Positions 1-13,344 of a stretch of 64,000 nucleotides of DNA are shown piece after piece. Numbering within the stretch: position 1 is the first letter of the stretch; each line of letters opens with the position of its first letter. This DNA is from Riptortus pedestris. Taxonomy: Eukaryota > Arthropoda > Insecta > Hemiptera > Alydidae. The notes beneath the pieces are model-generated. The model ran no database searches. It saw nothing but the letters and a program-made list of their open reading frames with translations, and had not been told where the DNA came from. Where the stretch lies: assembly GCA_019009955.1 (NCBI GenBank), contig CM032228.1, positions 5,639,001 to 5,703,000 on the forward strand, given 5' to 3'. A program made the position numbers and the translations under genes.

Positions 1-603
1 ACTTCCCCCAGCCCGAGTTGCCAGTCACCAACCAATTAAATTAGTCGAAAGTCTGAAAATATCTACCTAATCAATGATCATTGTGTTTTCATCACGATTT
101 GCCTGAAATGTGTGTAAACCACCCGAGAAGCCCATATGAGCCTCCACAGACAAAGCAATTAAAACATGTTTAAAACTGATTTTCAAAAAATATATGTTGG
201 TGAAATAATTGTTTCTTCAAAAAAGAGAAGTATTTATTTCATTTAACTCTCTTCATAACATTTACATGCTCTACATAAAGTAAAGTCATTGAGAATATAT
301 TAGAAAACCTAATTACAAGTAATAAGTAACTCAAAATATTATAAGACTAATAGCCAAAAAGAAATGATTTCAATAAGGAATCAGAGCAGCCTGATCGTAA
401 AGCACAGCACTAAAAGATTAATGGTAAATGGTGTACATAAGTGATATGCATGTGTGTGTGAGTGCGCAAATACATGCTAAATTTAAATAATTATGCAGCG
501 TTATGTGAGCTGAAACATTGGCTTTAATGCTGTTTGCCAAACCTAGAGATGTAGGCTCCATTCCCATGGTGGCAAGAGGTATTTGTTTAATCACTAACTT
601 AGT

Positions 604-1184
604 ATTAACTAAGTAGATTTCCCATGTATTTGCATTTATCTCAAAATTTAAAAGTTCAATGAGGACAATATTTTGAATTTAGGCTTCAAATAAAGTGCTT
701 CATGACATAACAGCTTATTGTTAATATGACATAAGTAGGAGTGGGGGTTTACTGAAGGCCAAAAACTAAAACAGCAAATATCTCGGCTAATATTCAATAT
801 GGTGAAAAAAAAAAAAAGAAAAAAAAACGTACATAAAAACATTTATAGAACATTAAATTTGCAATACGATTGGTTCTATACAATTTTTATATCTGATGCA
901 TAATAACGGAAATATTAATAATTTTTAAATTCCCTCTCTAAGCCCTCCCCTCTCCCCATGGTTGGATTTTAGCCGTTAACGAACTTGAGCTTCATTTTTA
1001 CACAAAACATTTCAATATTGAGTTTCGTAATGATCAAAAAAAAATTGTGTGATATATAATTTTGAACAGATCTCATTTTTGTCATCTCTTATGTAGGATC
1101 GATGGACATTTGAAGAAATATTTCGAAAATCCCATCAAGAGTACAACCTCAATAGCTGATTTCCCCCAAGGTAAATCTGCTAAT
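604..1184 (+). repeat. Family H repeat, copy 1
   Basis: 5' end diverged (ACTAAGTAGATTTCCCATG). The 3' end has GATCGATGGACATTTGAAG and GCTGATTTCCCCCAAGG, ending at ATCTGCTAATA. The central microsatellite is absent. Confidence 0.75.
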
Positions 1185-2639
1185 AGTATTCCTGAATCGA
1201 CCCAGCATAGTCAGAATAGCGTAAGTGAAAATGGAATTATTAATATTAATAATAGTCTGAAATGTACTGTATTTAGTGGGAGAGTGAAGAAGGAAGGGTG
1301 GAGTGATTGCTCTCCTTCGAGATGAATCAATCTCTTGACGATAATTGATATAGCCTTCATGGAATTAGTTATGATTCCATAATTCAATCGAGCTCTCCAT
1401 TATAAGGGCCATATCCAACGCTCTCTCATTTATATTAATTAATAAATACATACTTTTTTTTTTATAAATTTGTTTTAAATAATATTTGTTAAGTGTAGAA
1501 AAATCTCGATGCATAAAATGGTTACTTTGAAAAGATCAAAACTTATTTTTTCTATTTATGGAAAATCTGATCAAAAAACTTCCAGTGCCTCGACTATACC
1601 CCCACTACCTGATTTATAATCATCTCAAATATCCTATTCTAAATGTAGTTTTTCTTTTTTTATTTTTCCCAATTTTAATTATATAATAAGATAAGACCAA
1701 AATTATTCCTTCATATAAAGAAGAGAATTCATGAAATAATCTAATGTTTTATTCTAACATCTGTTTTAATCTCAAGAGTGTGTGTTAAATGTTTTTCATT
1801 ATTAAAATTATCAAAGAATGACAATATCAAAGTAAACACAAGAGTTGTAAAGAGGTTTGATAAGAATTGCACAATATAGCAACCCTTTTGGCTAAAGTAA
1901 CAATATGTTTGTGATTTTATCTTCATTTAAATTAATTTTGTTTTTGTCTTTTAATTATATGTAGCTTTTGTTCTGAGTAACATTGCCACAGCTGCTTTGA
2001 ACATTACCAAGCTCCAATAAATAAAAATATAGCAATAATAACTTAAGCTCTGCTTAACTAATATAAAATCAATCGAGATGAAAAGTCAAAATATGATTGG
2101 AAAATGAACATGAAGAAGAAAATTATAGCCTTTCATTTGTATTTGCCATTAATGGGAGAAAACCATCTCACATCATTCTCTCGGATAGTTTTAAACAATA
2201 AATGATTTAAAGCTTCTTCTAAATCCATTTGGTATTTGCCCTGTCAGAGGCAGAGCACTCCCACCCTCCCCCCTTTCTACCAGCTATATATTCCATCGGG
2301 CAGGAACTCTGTAAACTGAGTCTAAGGGCAAGTTGCGAAGGTAATGGAAATGTAGCTATGTCTTTAGAGTTTAGGTATGTCATCTAAATAAAGCTACTTG
2401 CAGCAGCGAGAGCTTTACATGTTTAGCCACGGTTATATATTACCCAAATTTTCTTTAATCTGATTGAATGTTGAAATTGTTTATATATATATATACTTAT
2501 TTACTTTGCAGTTTTTGAGAATAATTCACTTTCTTGCCAAATAGATAGTTCAAATATTTTTTTACTCTTTCTTTTCTTTCTAAATGATATAAAATACAAA
2601 ATAAATTTGTTTCTAACCGAATGGGCAGTATTTTTATTT

Positions 2640-3472
2640 TTTGCTGATACAGTTAATAATCTCTACAACGGAAAGCGGCTGAGTTGTAAACAAACAGGCC
2701 AGCCAACCTTGCAGTGCTGAATAGATAGATAGACCGGAAAGACAAACAATTAACAAAATATATCTGAATATAACATATTAATTTTATTGAAAACAATTTA
2801 CTAAAGCTAGTGCTGTAATTTGCAATGAATCAGAAGCAGTTTTATCTCAATCACTCAAATTTTAGTAATCCAAGAATAAAAAAAAGGGGAGAGGTGTCAA
2901 CAGAACGTATTTGCATATATCCCAGAAAATAAAAGTTAATGATAACAATATTTGGTATTTAGCCTTGTATTGAAGTGGTTTATGATATAACAGCTTATTA
3001 TTAATATGACACTAGTAGGAGTGGGGTTTACTGAAAGTGTAAAACTAAAAAATCCAAATATTTTGGTTAATACTCATTATATGGAAAATATATATAGAAC
3101 AATATTTATAGTAGATTTAATTTGCTATAAGATTGTTTCTATACAATTTTTCGATCCAATGTATAGTAACAGAAATATTTTTAAATTCCGTCTCTAAACC
3201 CTCCCCCACTGGTCCGATTTCAGTGGTTAATGAACTTGATCTTTCTTCTTATATAAAGCGACTAAATATCGAGTTTGGTAATGATTAAACAATAATTGTG
3301 ACTGCTAGAGCGGTAACAGGCAAATATATAGATAGATAGATAGATACAGTTTTGAATGGACCTCATTTTCGCCATCTACTAGGTAGGATCTATGTACATT
3401 TGAAGAAAAATTTCAAAAATCATGAGTATGACCTCAATAGCTGATTTCCCTTAAGGGATATCTGCTAAAAAG
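2640..3472 (+). repeat. Family H repeat, copy 2 (GATA in the central slot)
   Basis: Long form with the 5' CTGAATAGATAGATAG segment. The middle slot (about 3331-3350) holds GATA repeats. The 3' palindrome is slightly broken (TTTCCCTTAAGGGATATC). Confidence 0.78.
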
Positions 3473-4200
3473 ATGATATACAACTGTTTTTATTCAGCAC
3501 ATAATAAAAGCGATACTTAGGATTTGTGATTTACAACTCTAAAAAAACCTCTTCCTCCTCCTCCTCCCATTTCAGCACTTAACCAACTTCAGCATTAGTT
3601 TTACATCTAACTTTTCAATTTCCTGTTAATATGACATGTATGTTGATGAACTTGGATATCATATTATGTAAATTTCGAGTTGTGTTTAGATAAGCTTTTA
3701 ATTGTAGAAGAAATAGAGAATAGAATGTGAAATGAAAACATGAGCAAGGCATTTCAGTAAGAGGGAAATGTGCTTGATTAAGCAAAGAAGTCCATTACAA
3801 AGTGGGCTACGAGTGACCAGCGAAACAAATATAATAACTTGCAACTAATACAATTTTACTTGCAAATATTTTAAAGCACTGAAATAACAAATATTTCAAT
3901 TAAGATATAAATGGAAAGGATTGTTACTTAGGGCGATAGTAGGGCGGAGCTGATGAAGTGGGAAGAGTAAGAACTCCGATGAAAAAGAAAGTCATCATGA
4001 AGTTTCCATCAAAAGAAAGCTTTCAATACTGAGCTTAGCTCTAAATGCCCCGCCAGCAACATTGGCAAAGCAGACCACGACCCAGAGCCAAATAATATCT
4101 AATTATAAAATGGCTGAGCAGTTTTCAAAACAAACCCTCTATTTATGTCTCCCTTTTCAATTATCAATTAGACCACTAACTAAGGTAAAATTGAGGATAA

Positions 4201-4895
4201 AAAAGTCCGACACACGGGGGCTGGGCAAACTAAGCAGATTTCCCATGTCGTGGTATAACACACTATTGGTCTCATCTTACCACAAATTTTCTATTTCAAT
4301 GAAAAGCCCAATGAAAAAGGGGCAGAGGAGCTGAAGCCTGAAAACAAAAAAGTACGAATAGCTTGACTAATACTTGAGATACGAAACCCACAAAACAATT
4401 GTTGAATGTCAATAGTTTAACATGATTGGTTAAATAAAATTTTACAATCCCACTCAAAATAAAAGGAATTTCTTATCCCCCCTCTCTAATACTAAGGATA
4501 GAGAATAAATGCATATGACAATATTTATAGCACATTTTATTTGCACTAAAATTGGTTCTATAGAATTTTTTTATCCAACTTATAATAACGGAGATATTTT
4601 GAAATTCACTCCCTCTAAAACCCTCTCCCACTGGTCTGATTTCAGCCATTAACAAACTCGACTTTTAGTTTTGTATGAAACACTTATATATTGAGTTTGG
4701 TTACAATTAAATGAGAATTGCGACTAGAGCAGTAATAGACAGATATATGTGCGTGTATATATATACTTTTGAATGAACCTCATTTTTGTTTTCTCCCAGT
4801 TAGGATCGATGGACATTTGAAGAAATGTTTTTGAAAATCGAATCATAAGCACGTCCGCAATAGCTGAATTCCCCATAAGGGAAATCTGCAAAAAG
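4201..4895 (+). repeat. Family H repeat, copy 3
   Basis: 5' AAAAGTCCGACACACGGGGG, 3' CCCATAAGGGAAATCTGC followed by AAAAA. The central slot near 4755 is a short TA run. Confidence 0.8.
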
Positions 4896-5099
4896 CACTT
4901 CAATCCAGAAGACCAACATAGAGAGTGACTGAAATGTGATAGTAGAGTTAAATAACTCGTACAATGATTATTTTATTTAAAGATTAACAAAAAGCTATTG
5001 AGTACGTTCACTTAAAATTGGTGTTTAGACTGTAAGAGTAAAATAGGAATAAATTGGAAATTGAGAAGGTTAGTTTGGATGCTTAAGGGTGTGTGTGGG

Positions 5100-5152
<53 letters not shown>

Positions 5153-5411
5153 GAGAGAGAGAGAGAGAGAGAGAGGAGGGCGAGAGAGAGAGAGAGAGAG
5201 AGAGGGGGCGGGGGCGAGAGAGAGATAGAGAGAGGGGCGACAGAGTGTGAGGGGCCGAGAGAGAGAGAGAGGCGTGAGAGAGAGTGAGAGAGGGGCGAGA
5301 GAGAGAGAGTGAGAGAGGGGGCGAGAGAGAAAGAGGGAGAGAGAGAGATGCGAGAGAGAGAGGGGGAGAGAGAGAGGGGGGGGCGCGAGAGAGAGAGGGG
5401 CGAGAGGGGTG

Positions 5412-5454
<43 letters not shown>

Positions 5455-5480
5455 GGGGGACTCTGACGGGGGGGGGGGGA
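5100..5480. repeat. Impure (GA)n / G-rich microsatellite
   Basis: About 350 bases of GA broken by GGGGC and GGGG steps, passing into G-runs at 5452-5480, then directly into H copy 4. Confidence 0.92.
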
Positions 5481-5853
5481 GGGAGAAGGGGTTTAGAGGG
5501 GAGGAATTTCGAAAACTCAAAATATCTCTGTTACTATACGTCGAATCGAAAAATTGTATGGATCCAATCTTATTGCAAATTAAATTTCCTGTAAATGTTG
5601 TTATATAAATATGTTCTCTATCTTGAATATTAAGAGAGATATTTAAAGTTTTTAGTTTTCAACCTTCAATAACCCCCACTCCTATTCATGCCATATTAAC
5701 AATAGGCTATTATATCATGAAATACTTTATTCTAAGCTTAAATACAAAGTATTGGTCTCATTGAACTTTTACTGTTTCAGATAAATGTGAATATGTAGCA
5801 CACATGGCAAATCTGCTTAGTTAACTGAGCCCATGCGTGATGGACCTTTTTTT
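5480..5853 (-). repeat. Family H repeat, copy 4, truncated at a (GA)n tract
   Basis: Reverse orientation. The 5' end reads inward from GGTCCATCACGCATGGGCTC. The 3' half, including the palindrome, is missing, replaced by the GA/G-rich microsatellite at 5100-5480. Confidence 0.75.
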
Positions 5854-6509
5854 TTTTTTTTTTTTAATAATATATACTTAATCAATTAATAAAATCTGAA
5901 TCTTAATAAACAGATAACAATAATATAATATTTGCCAGTTATTTAAATTTTATATAGAGTTTAAAAATGGGTCAAACAATAATGAATTTTATTTCACTAA
6001 AAGCGTTTATTAGACTAATCATAATTGTTTTAGTAGTCGTTATCTAATGAAGTGGAGTGATGGTTTAATTTTGATGGGCTGAAAGACAATAGTTATGATG
6101 AGGGAACAATGCTATTTTCGGATCTTATCTAAACACTCTTGATAAGCAAATAGATTGTGTAAGGAAGATAGTTAATAACAACATGCTCAACGACATTATT
6201 ATCTGACTTTAAAAGAACGGATGGGAACTAATTACTTTACAAATATTCTAAATTAAGAGTAAGCCAACAACAAAACATTAATATATAAAAATACAGGCTT
6301 TACTCTGCCTAAATGGAGAAATAGTAATTGAGCATGTTAACAGGATTGGTTATTTGGTTTGAAATCCGGTTCATATAATAATTGATAAATAACTTTTTTC
6401 AATGGCGAATCTAGAGTTATAATTCTAATTTGGAACTCTATGAATGCACTACAAAACCTTGAAGGATAAATAACTTGGAGCACCAATTGAAGTGAAATAT
6501 ATAAATATG

Positions 6510-7203
6510 AAAAGTCCTTCACGTAGGGGCTGTGTAAAATAAGTGAATAAATACAAACGGGAAGTGCCTCAAATGTAATAACAAACAGGTCTGCCCAACG
6601 TCTCACCGGAAAGAAAAACAATTGCTGAAATCTATCAGAATATAACAAACATATAAATTCTGTTGAAAACTATTTACTACATCAAGTGCTGTAATTAATA
6701 ATGAATCAGAATAATTTTTATCTCAATCAATCGAATTTTAGTAGCCCAAGAACTTAAAATGGGGACGGGAGGACACCAGAACATATTTGCATGTGTCTCG
6801 TATAATAAAGGTCTCTTGAAAACAATATTTGGTATTTAAGCTTCAAATAAAGTGGTTTATTATTTAACAGAGTATTATTTATGTAACATGAGTAGAAGTA
6901 GGGGGAATGAACGCTGAAAAATGCAAATATCTCGGTTAATATTCAAGATAGAGAATAAATGTGTATAACAATATTTATAGTACATTTATTTTGCAATAAG
7001 ATTGGTTCTATATACTGTTTCGATTCGACTATAGTAACGGAAATATTTTGAAATATCAAAATTCTCCCTCTCTAAACCCCTCCTCCCCACGGCCCGATTT
7101 CAGCCACTAACGAACTTGATCTTTCTTTTTACATAAAATGATTAAATATAGAGTTTGGAAACGATCAAGCAAAAATTGCGACTGCTACAGCGTTAACTGA
7201 CAA

Positions 7204-7271
<68 letters not shown>

Positions 7272-7366
7272 GAACAGACCTAATTTTCGTTGAAGAAAAT
7301 TTTCGAAAATTGCTTCATGAGTATAACCACAATAGTTGATTTACCTTAAGGGAAATCTGCTAAAAC
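6510..7366 (+). repeat. Family H repeat, copy 5 (long (TA)n slot)
   Basis: 5' AAAGTCCTTCACGTAGGGGC, 3' CCTTAAGGGAAATCTGCTAA. About 62 bp of pure TA at 7205-7266 lies exactly between the GTTAACTGACAAATA and AATTTTGAACAGACC motifs. Confidence 0.85.
7205..7266. repeat. (TA)n microsatellite in H copy 5
   Basis: Uninterrupted TA of about 62 bases. Confidence 0.95.
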
Positions 7367-7573
7367 TGAAAAGAATAAAGAGTAATAGAGTGAACTACTA
7401 TATCTCTTGTCCAGTGTCTCTAACGTCACCCCCCCCCTGCTCTGACGTCATCATATATTTTACATTTAAAAAAATATATATTACAAGTACAAAAACCAAT
7501 CATATCAAATCTAATAAAAGGTTATATGATGTATTATATATTATTACAAACAACTAGAGTTTACTCATCGCTT

Positions 7574-7829
7574 ACAAAGGGAGTGCACGGCCTCCCCCCC
7601 ACTAATTTGAACGAAAATATTTTAGTGTGTAGTACCTAATGAAAAACAAATTCTGATAAAGCGAGAGAACAGACTTCTCATACGTTCATCTAAAAAAAAA
7701 TGTTGAAGTTTGCCTGAAAGTGTTGATGTGTTGCTAAAGCACCTACTTCAAAGGGTTCCCAGTGGTTAGTGACATTTTTTTTTGTAACCACATGATCTCG
7801 AGATCGAATCTCGTTTGGACCATTTTTTT

Positions 7830-7866
<37 letters not shown>
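7574..7866 (+). repeat. Short interspersed repeat, second SINE-like family, copy A
   Basis: Starts ACAAAGGGAGTGCACGGCC, has GAAAAACAAATTCTG and a B-box-like GAGATCGAATCTCG, and ends in a 34-base T run (7833-7866). Related copies are at 38125-38315 (reverse) and 56524-56780. Origin of the promoter-like part is uncertain. Confidence 0.6.
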
Positions 7867-7872
<6 letters not shown>

Positions 7873-9199
7873 TGTTTCAAGGTTGTGTATTTAATATTAA
7901 TAAATAAATAAATAGTTTTTTTTAATTAATTATTGTTTAATTTTTAACGTGTTCTCTATATTTAAAGAAATTATATATTTAAATTTGAATGCTTTCTGTC
8001 AAAAATATAATAGGCATAAGGAAATATTTATTATTATACTAGCAATTTTAGAGATGCTTCATAAAATTTTTAACTTTTTTGTAATAATTAGCATTGGCTC
8101 CAGTTATTCGAGGTTTCCCCAAGAGATTTATTGGAAGATTATTTAGAGCCTAGCAGAATTTGGTATTGACTAAGGAGTTAATTTAGTACCAGTGCATGAA
8201 TAAAAGTTTTGGATGTTTTGAGACGAATTAGGATTGATGTTATTTCTCACTCTATCCTACCAATCCATCTGTGTACACAGCTCACCTACCGCACAATCAT
8301 TTAAAATAAATTAAAGGAAATTTACAGATTTAAAAGGCATATGTATGAATGAAGACTGTTTAAAAAATTTGAAAATTACAATGGCTAATAAATAAAATAT
8401 TGTCGTGGAGTTGTGATATTAGACTGAAGGTGTTATCATACTGAGCATGTTGGCCGATGTTTTGCTAGACATACTTCCGGCTTCCTCGACCCTATCTCTC
8501 GGCCTAATTCTAATAATTTGAAGGTTTATATTTCCAAAATAGCAACAATTTACATTCTTTGTAATTAATTCAATATCGAAAAAACATTATAATAAAATCA
8601 TGGAAGAACAGATAAAAATGGAGCGGAGGAGTTCAATGCTAAGGGGATTAGAGCCAAACGGATAAGATTGGATTTAACAAGTTGGAATGTCCTATAAATA
8701 GGGCTGCAATGAAAATCAGTAAATAGAACGGCCTTATAAGCAAAGGCTACAACCATAAAACTCTGTAATAAACAAATATCAACCATTAGAAAAGTATTTA
8801 ATTCATAATTAACTTTAAACTGTATCTGTTTCAAATAGTTGAAGTCTCTCAATTCTTAACAACATATATGTACAAATAATGGTTTTGATAAATTATGATC
8901 AGAATAGTCATCAGAAATGGCAATAAAAATTCATCTCACAATAAAAAAAAATTGACATGTAAGATTAGCATTTAATAATGACGTAAACATAGATTAAAAA
9001 TAGAAGTGTATATCGGGAATAACTTGAAAAGGTTTGTTTTCTATTTACATGAGTGAGGTGCCAAAACATTTGGGAGGAATTTATCCCACAGCCAAAAGTC
9101 TCACAATGAACCCAGGGCATTCTAGGGCATGCAATCAACATTCCCAAATACTTTACAAAACCTAGATACGTTATTTCAAATATTCCAATTGCATAATAA

Positions 9200-9200
<1 letters not shown>
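7867..9200. other. No gene recognised
   Basis: AT-rich sequence with short open frames only and no protein similarity that I can name. Confidence 0.6.

Positions 9201-9201
<1 letters not shown>

Positions 9202-9232
<31 letters not shown>
9202..9232. repeat. (TA)n microsatellite
   Basis: Short TA tract about 50 bases before H copy 6. Confidence 0.93.
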
Positions 9233-9236
<4 letters not shown>

Positions 9237-9283
9237 CATTTTTTTTTGTATCAAATCCCTGCCAGTCGGTTTGTAACTTACTT

Positions 9284-9954
9284 AAAAGTCTGTCACGCAG
9301 GGGCTGCGTAAGATAAGCAGATTTCCCTCGTGAAGGTTAATAATAGAAAAACCTAAATACTGCTAACATAACACCACCGTGAATATTACGTGAACAAATA
9401 CAAACAATAATAGGAAATCTTTCCCCTCCTAGCGAGAAATGTCTTAAATATAAACAAACAGGACAGTTTTTATCTCAATCAATCAAATTTTAGTAGTACA
9501 CGAATTTAAGACCGGGGGGGGGGGGGGAAGGGGGTTACAAGTACACATATGCATCTATCTCGTATAATCAAGGTCTCTGGAAAACAATATTTGATATTTG
9601 GTTTTTAAGCTTCGAATAATGTGGTTTATTATATAACAGAGTATTGTTTATGTAACACGAGTAGAAGTGGGGGTTTACTGATGGCTGAAAAATGCAAATA
9701 TCTCGGTTAATATTCAAGATAGAGAATAAATGTATATAACAATATTTATAGTACATTTATTTTGCAATAAGATTGGTTCTATATACTGTTTCGATCCGAC
9801 TTGTAGTAGGGGAGATTTTTTTGAATTTTCAAATTCTTCCCCCCTCTAAACCCCCTCCTCCCCTGGTCCGATTTTAGCCATTAAGAACTTGATATTTCTT
9901 TTTGCATAAAATGATGTAAATATCGAGTTTGGTAACGATCAAACAAAAATTGCA

Positions 9955-9997
<43 letters not shown>

Positions 9998-10097
9998 TAA
10001 ACGGACCTCATTTTCATCATCTGCTAGGTAACATCGACGGACATGTGCAGAAAACTTTTGAAAATTGCGTCATGAGCCTTAAGGGAAATATGCTAAA
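9284..10097 (+). repeat. Family H repeat, copy 6 ((CA)n slot)
   Basis: 5' AAAGTCTGTCACGCAGGGGC. The central slot holds (CA)n at 9957-9992 in place of TA. The 3' end is AAGGGAAATATGCTAAAAA. A G13 run lies at about 9515. Confidence 0.83.
9957..9992. repeat. (CA)n microsatellite in H copy 6
   Basis: Pure CA tract in the position where other H copies carry TA. Confidence 0.95.
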
Positions 10098-10639
10098 AAT
10101 TGCTGAAAGGATTTCAGTAGAATTGTATATTTATAAATCAAATGATCTCAATATACAACATATGGTGTATCGAGTGAAAAATGAAAAAGACATCCCTCCG
10201 AGAGCCTCCTATATAAACGAAGCCTCTCCTACTTTAGAGTTGATGTGCTCCTGAAAAAATGTTATTTAAAAGATTGTGAAAGATTAAGTGTTAATAGAGT
10301 GGATTGAAGAATGTGGTGTTTCATAAATGGAACCATTCCCTATTGCTCGTTTCAGAATGATAGACTTTATAAAATGAACAATAAACTCTACAGTCCATCT
10401 TCATTTCAAACATTTAAGATAAACAGTTCATATTATTATTTATTTATTTAAATGAGTTCCGCAATGCCGGTGATTTACTCATTATTCAATTGTGCACAAA
10501 AAGGGGAATAGCAAACAAAATAAAAAAGAAAGAAAAGGAGTGAACTATGGCATACGGTGGTTTTTGACACAGTTGGCATACCAGGGTCTTATATGAAACA
10601 AACAATATTGTATATGGAAACATCAGGGTGATGAAAATA

Positions 10640-11360
10640 ATATAAATGAAAATGTAAGTATTGAAGGGAGAAAGGAAAAGAAAGAAAAAATAAAATAAGG
10701 AAAAGAGAAAACCAAAATAATGAATAAATAAAAAAATAAAAGGAAGAAAAATAAAATAAGGAAAAGAGAAAACCAAAATAATGAATACATTAAAAAAAAA
10801 AAAAAGGAATGAAAGAAAAATAAAATAAGGAAAAGAGAAAACCAAAAAAATGAATAAATAAAAAAATAAAAGGAAGAAAAATAAAATAAGGAAAAGAGAA
10901 AACCAAAAAAATGAATAAATAAAAAAATAAAAGGAAGAAAAATAAAATAAGGAAAAGAGAAAACCAAAATAATGAATACATAAAAGAAAAGGAATGAAAG
11001 AAAAATAAAATAAGGAAAAGAGAGAACCAAAAAAATGAATAAATAAAAAAATATAAGAAAGAAAAATAAAATAAGGAAAAGAGAAAATCAAAATAATGAA
11101 TAAATAAAAAAAAGAAAGAAAGAAAAATAAAATAAGGAAAAGAGAAAACCAAAAAAAAAAGAATAAAAAAAAAAAGAAAGAAAAATAAAATAAGGAAAAG
11201 ATAAAACAAAAAAAAAATGAATATATAAAAAAAAGAAAAATAAAATAAGGAAAAGAGAAACAAAAAAAATGAATAAATAAAAAAAAAGAAAAATAAAATT
11301 AGGAAAAGATAAAACAACAAAAAGAATAAATAAAAAAAAAGGGGAAACCAAAAAAAAAGA
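10640..11360. repeat. A-rich minisatellite, about 60-bp unit, about 11 copies
   Basis: The unit contains AAATAAGGAAAAGAGAAAAC then ATGAATAAATAAA, repeating every 58-70 bases and degrading toward the right end. Because the period is near a multiple of three, the complementary strand stays open in several frames (Phe/Leu/Ile-rich), which is not evidence of coding. Confidence 0.85.
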
Positions 11361-12250
11361 GAATAAATAAATTATAGAGTATAGAGGCTGCTAATGTAGG
11401 AAATAAATGAAGAATAGTGTGTAAAAATTGTAGATTATAGTGTGTTATATATGTTAATGTCTTTTAGATGTTTAATGATTGAGTCTATGTAATTACTGTT
11501 ATCGCTCAAAAAGTTCCTGTAAGTCATGTCGAATATCTAAATTTCCAAATAAAACAATCAGTTTTAATTGTTATTAGTAGAGACACAATTTAATATACAA
11601 TAATAATACTGGTTCATTTAACTAATGACCACAGCGACATTGTATTATGAATTATTTATCCTAGAACTAAAATAATTCCATTTGAAAATTAAGAAATGCA
11701 TTATAATGACACAACTAGAACGAATTTAACATTTCAATTGTCAACTAGAAACAAGAGGCTAAATACCTAAAATAAGTGGATCTCGTCCAACTAATTTTCT
11801 ACGAATAAAAAACTCCTCAAAAGTCCTCTACGATCATGAATATACCATCAGACCCCCAAAATGTCGAATAACTTTCTTTTGCAATTTCCGGAAGAGAAAT
11901 TTCATTAAAAAAAAACAAACAACAAAATCTGAGTAAATAACTTAAATCGAATACTCAGTATCTGTTTAAAAACCCAAAACATGGCCCGATGTAATAGAAA
12001 TATATTGTGAGAAAGGGGGCAAAAAACTAAAGCCTTAGACGAGAACATTATTAATGGTATAAAAATCCCAAATGGAGCAACACAAATAAAAACTGGATAA
12101 GAAAAGAATTGACGCATTAAAAGGATATGCATTAGGCAATAACAATATTAACATATGCTAATTACTTCAGGATTGAGTATAAGGTCATGATGCAAGATTT
12201 CTTAAAGGTGATTTAGCAGTGAATGTAACGAACACTATGTTATAAATTAA
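11361..12250. other. No gene recognised
   Basis: AT-rich. Short open frames on either strand show no family motif. Confidence 0.55.
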
Positions 12251-12419
12251 ACCCAATTAAATATTAAACATTAAATAATAAAATGGTAAAAACTATTTCT
12301 TTTGTACTATTTTATGTAAGACTAAAAATAGTACAAAAAAAAAATCAAAAGTTGAAAATATTTATAGAAATTAATCAGTCTTTTTATTGACAATTAAAAA
12401 AAAAATATTCATTGAGAAC

Positions 12420-12800
12420 AATAATAAAGAGAATACACTTAATTTCTAAATAGTTTGAAGGGGCCGAGAAGAAAGAGTAAGTCCAAACAATACATATGTA
12501 CCAAACCATATTGTTTGTGAAATAAAACATGAATTTGTTTGACCAAAACAGCATAACACATAATCATAAAGATACAGGAATATGCTTCAAATCCCAACCA
12601 CAAACAAAAATATTTCGAGAAAAGCATATCATTTTCAGGATAAAACTCTTTAATGCTCTGCACCAATTTATCAAATCTATTAAAAAATACACTTGGTATG
12701 AAAATTAACTAAAACACTATATGAATGACTGATGTTTTTATATACAAGATGAATATTTTCAAAAATGTTCAATTATTAAATAGAACTATTAAATATTTGT
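12420..12800 (+). pseudogene. Short LINE tail fragment, same family
   Basis: Plus strand: [11 protein letters not shown] (about 12500), SITHNHKDTGICFKSQPQTK and FREKHIIFRIKLFNALHQF. Only the extreme C-terminal region is present. Bases 12260-12490 recur, diverged, at 13140-13340. Confidence 0.55.
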
Positions 12801-13344
12801 CATAAATATCAGTCTAAAATAATTTGCGATGAGATACATTGACTCTATAAGACGAGACAAGTTTATCATCATTTATAAAGCTTGTTATCCTTTAATAAAT
12901 TTACCAACAAATAAAATAATGTATGTTTTAGAGTTGTAAAATAATTGTACAAATTTAGAATTTTATTAAGATTGTTAATGAAACTAATTAATTGTATACA
13001 ACTATTTAAATTGATGAATTTTATACTATGTATTATTAGAATTTGACATGATTTTTTTAAGGAAAGTATTTTATAAGTATAAATGTTAATTCCAATAATA
13101 TGTAATTAATTTAATATTAGAAAATTGTTTAAAGAAAAACAAATGATGTATCATATATGTAAAAATACTACAAAAAAGAAATTAAAACCAAAAGTTGAAA
13201 AGATTTATAGAAATTAAAAGGTTTTCCATTGACAATGCAAAAAAAAAAATGATTCATTCAAAACGATAATAAAGAGCATACACTTAATTTCTAAATAGTT
13301 TCAAGGGAACAGAAAAGAAAGAGTACGCCGAAACAAAATGTCTT

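Noticed and set aside
1062..1325. 87-residue plus-strand open frame
   Set aside because: Overlaps the 3' end of family H copy 1. Equivalent positions in other copies are not open.
5083..5608. Ser/Leu- and Arg/Glu-rich open frames
   Set aside because: Direct translation of the GA/CT microsatellite in different frames.
10486..11351. Long Phe/Leu/Ile-rich open frames on the minus strand (up to about 200 residues)
   Set aside because: They are produced by the 60-bp A-rich minisatellite. Several overlapping frames are open at once and the peptide simply repeats.
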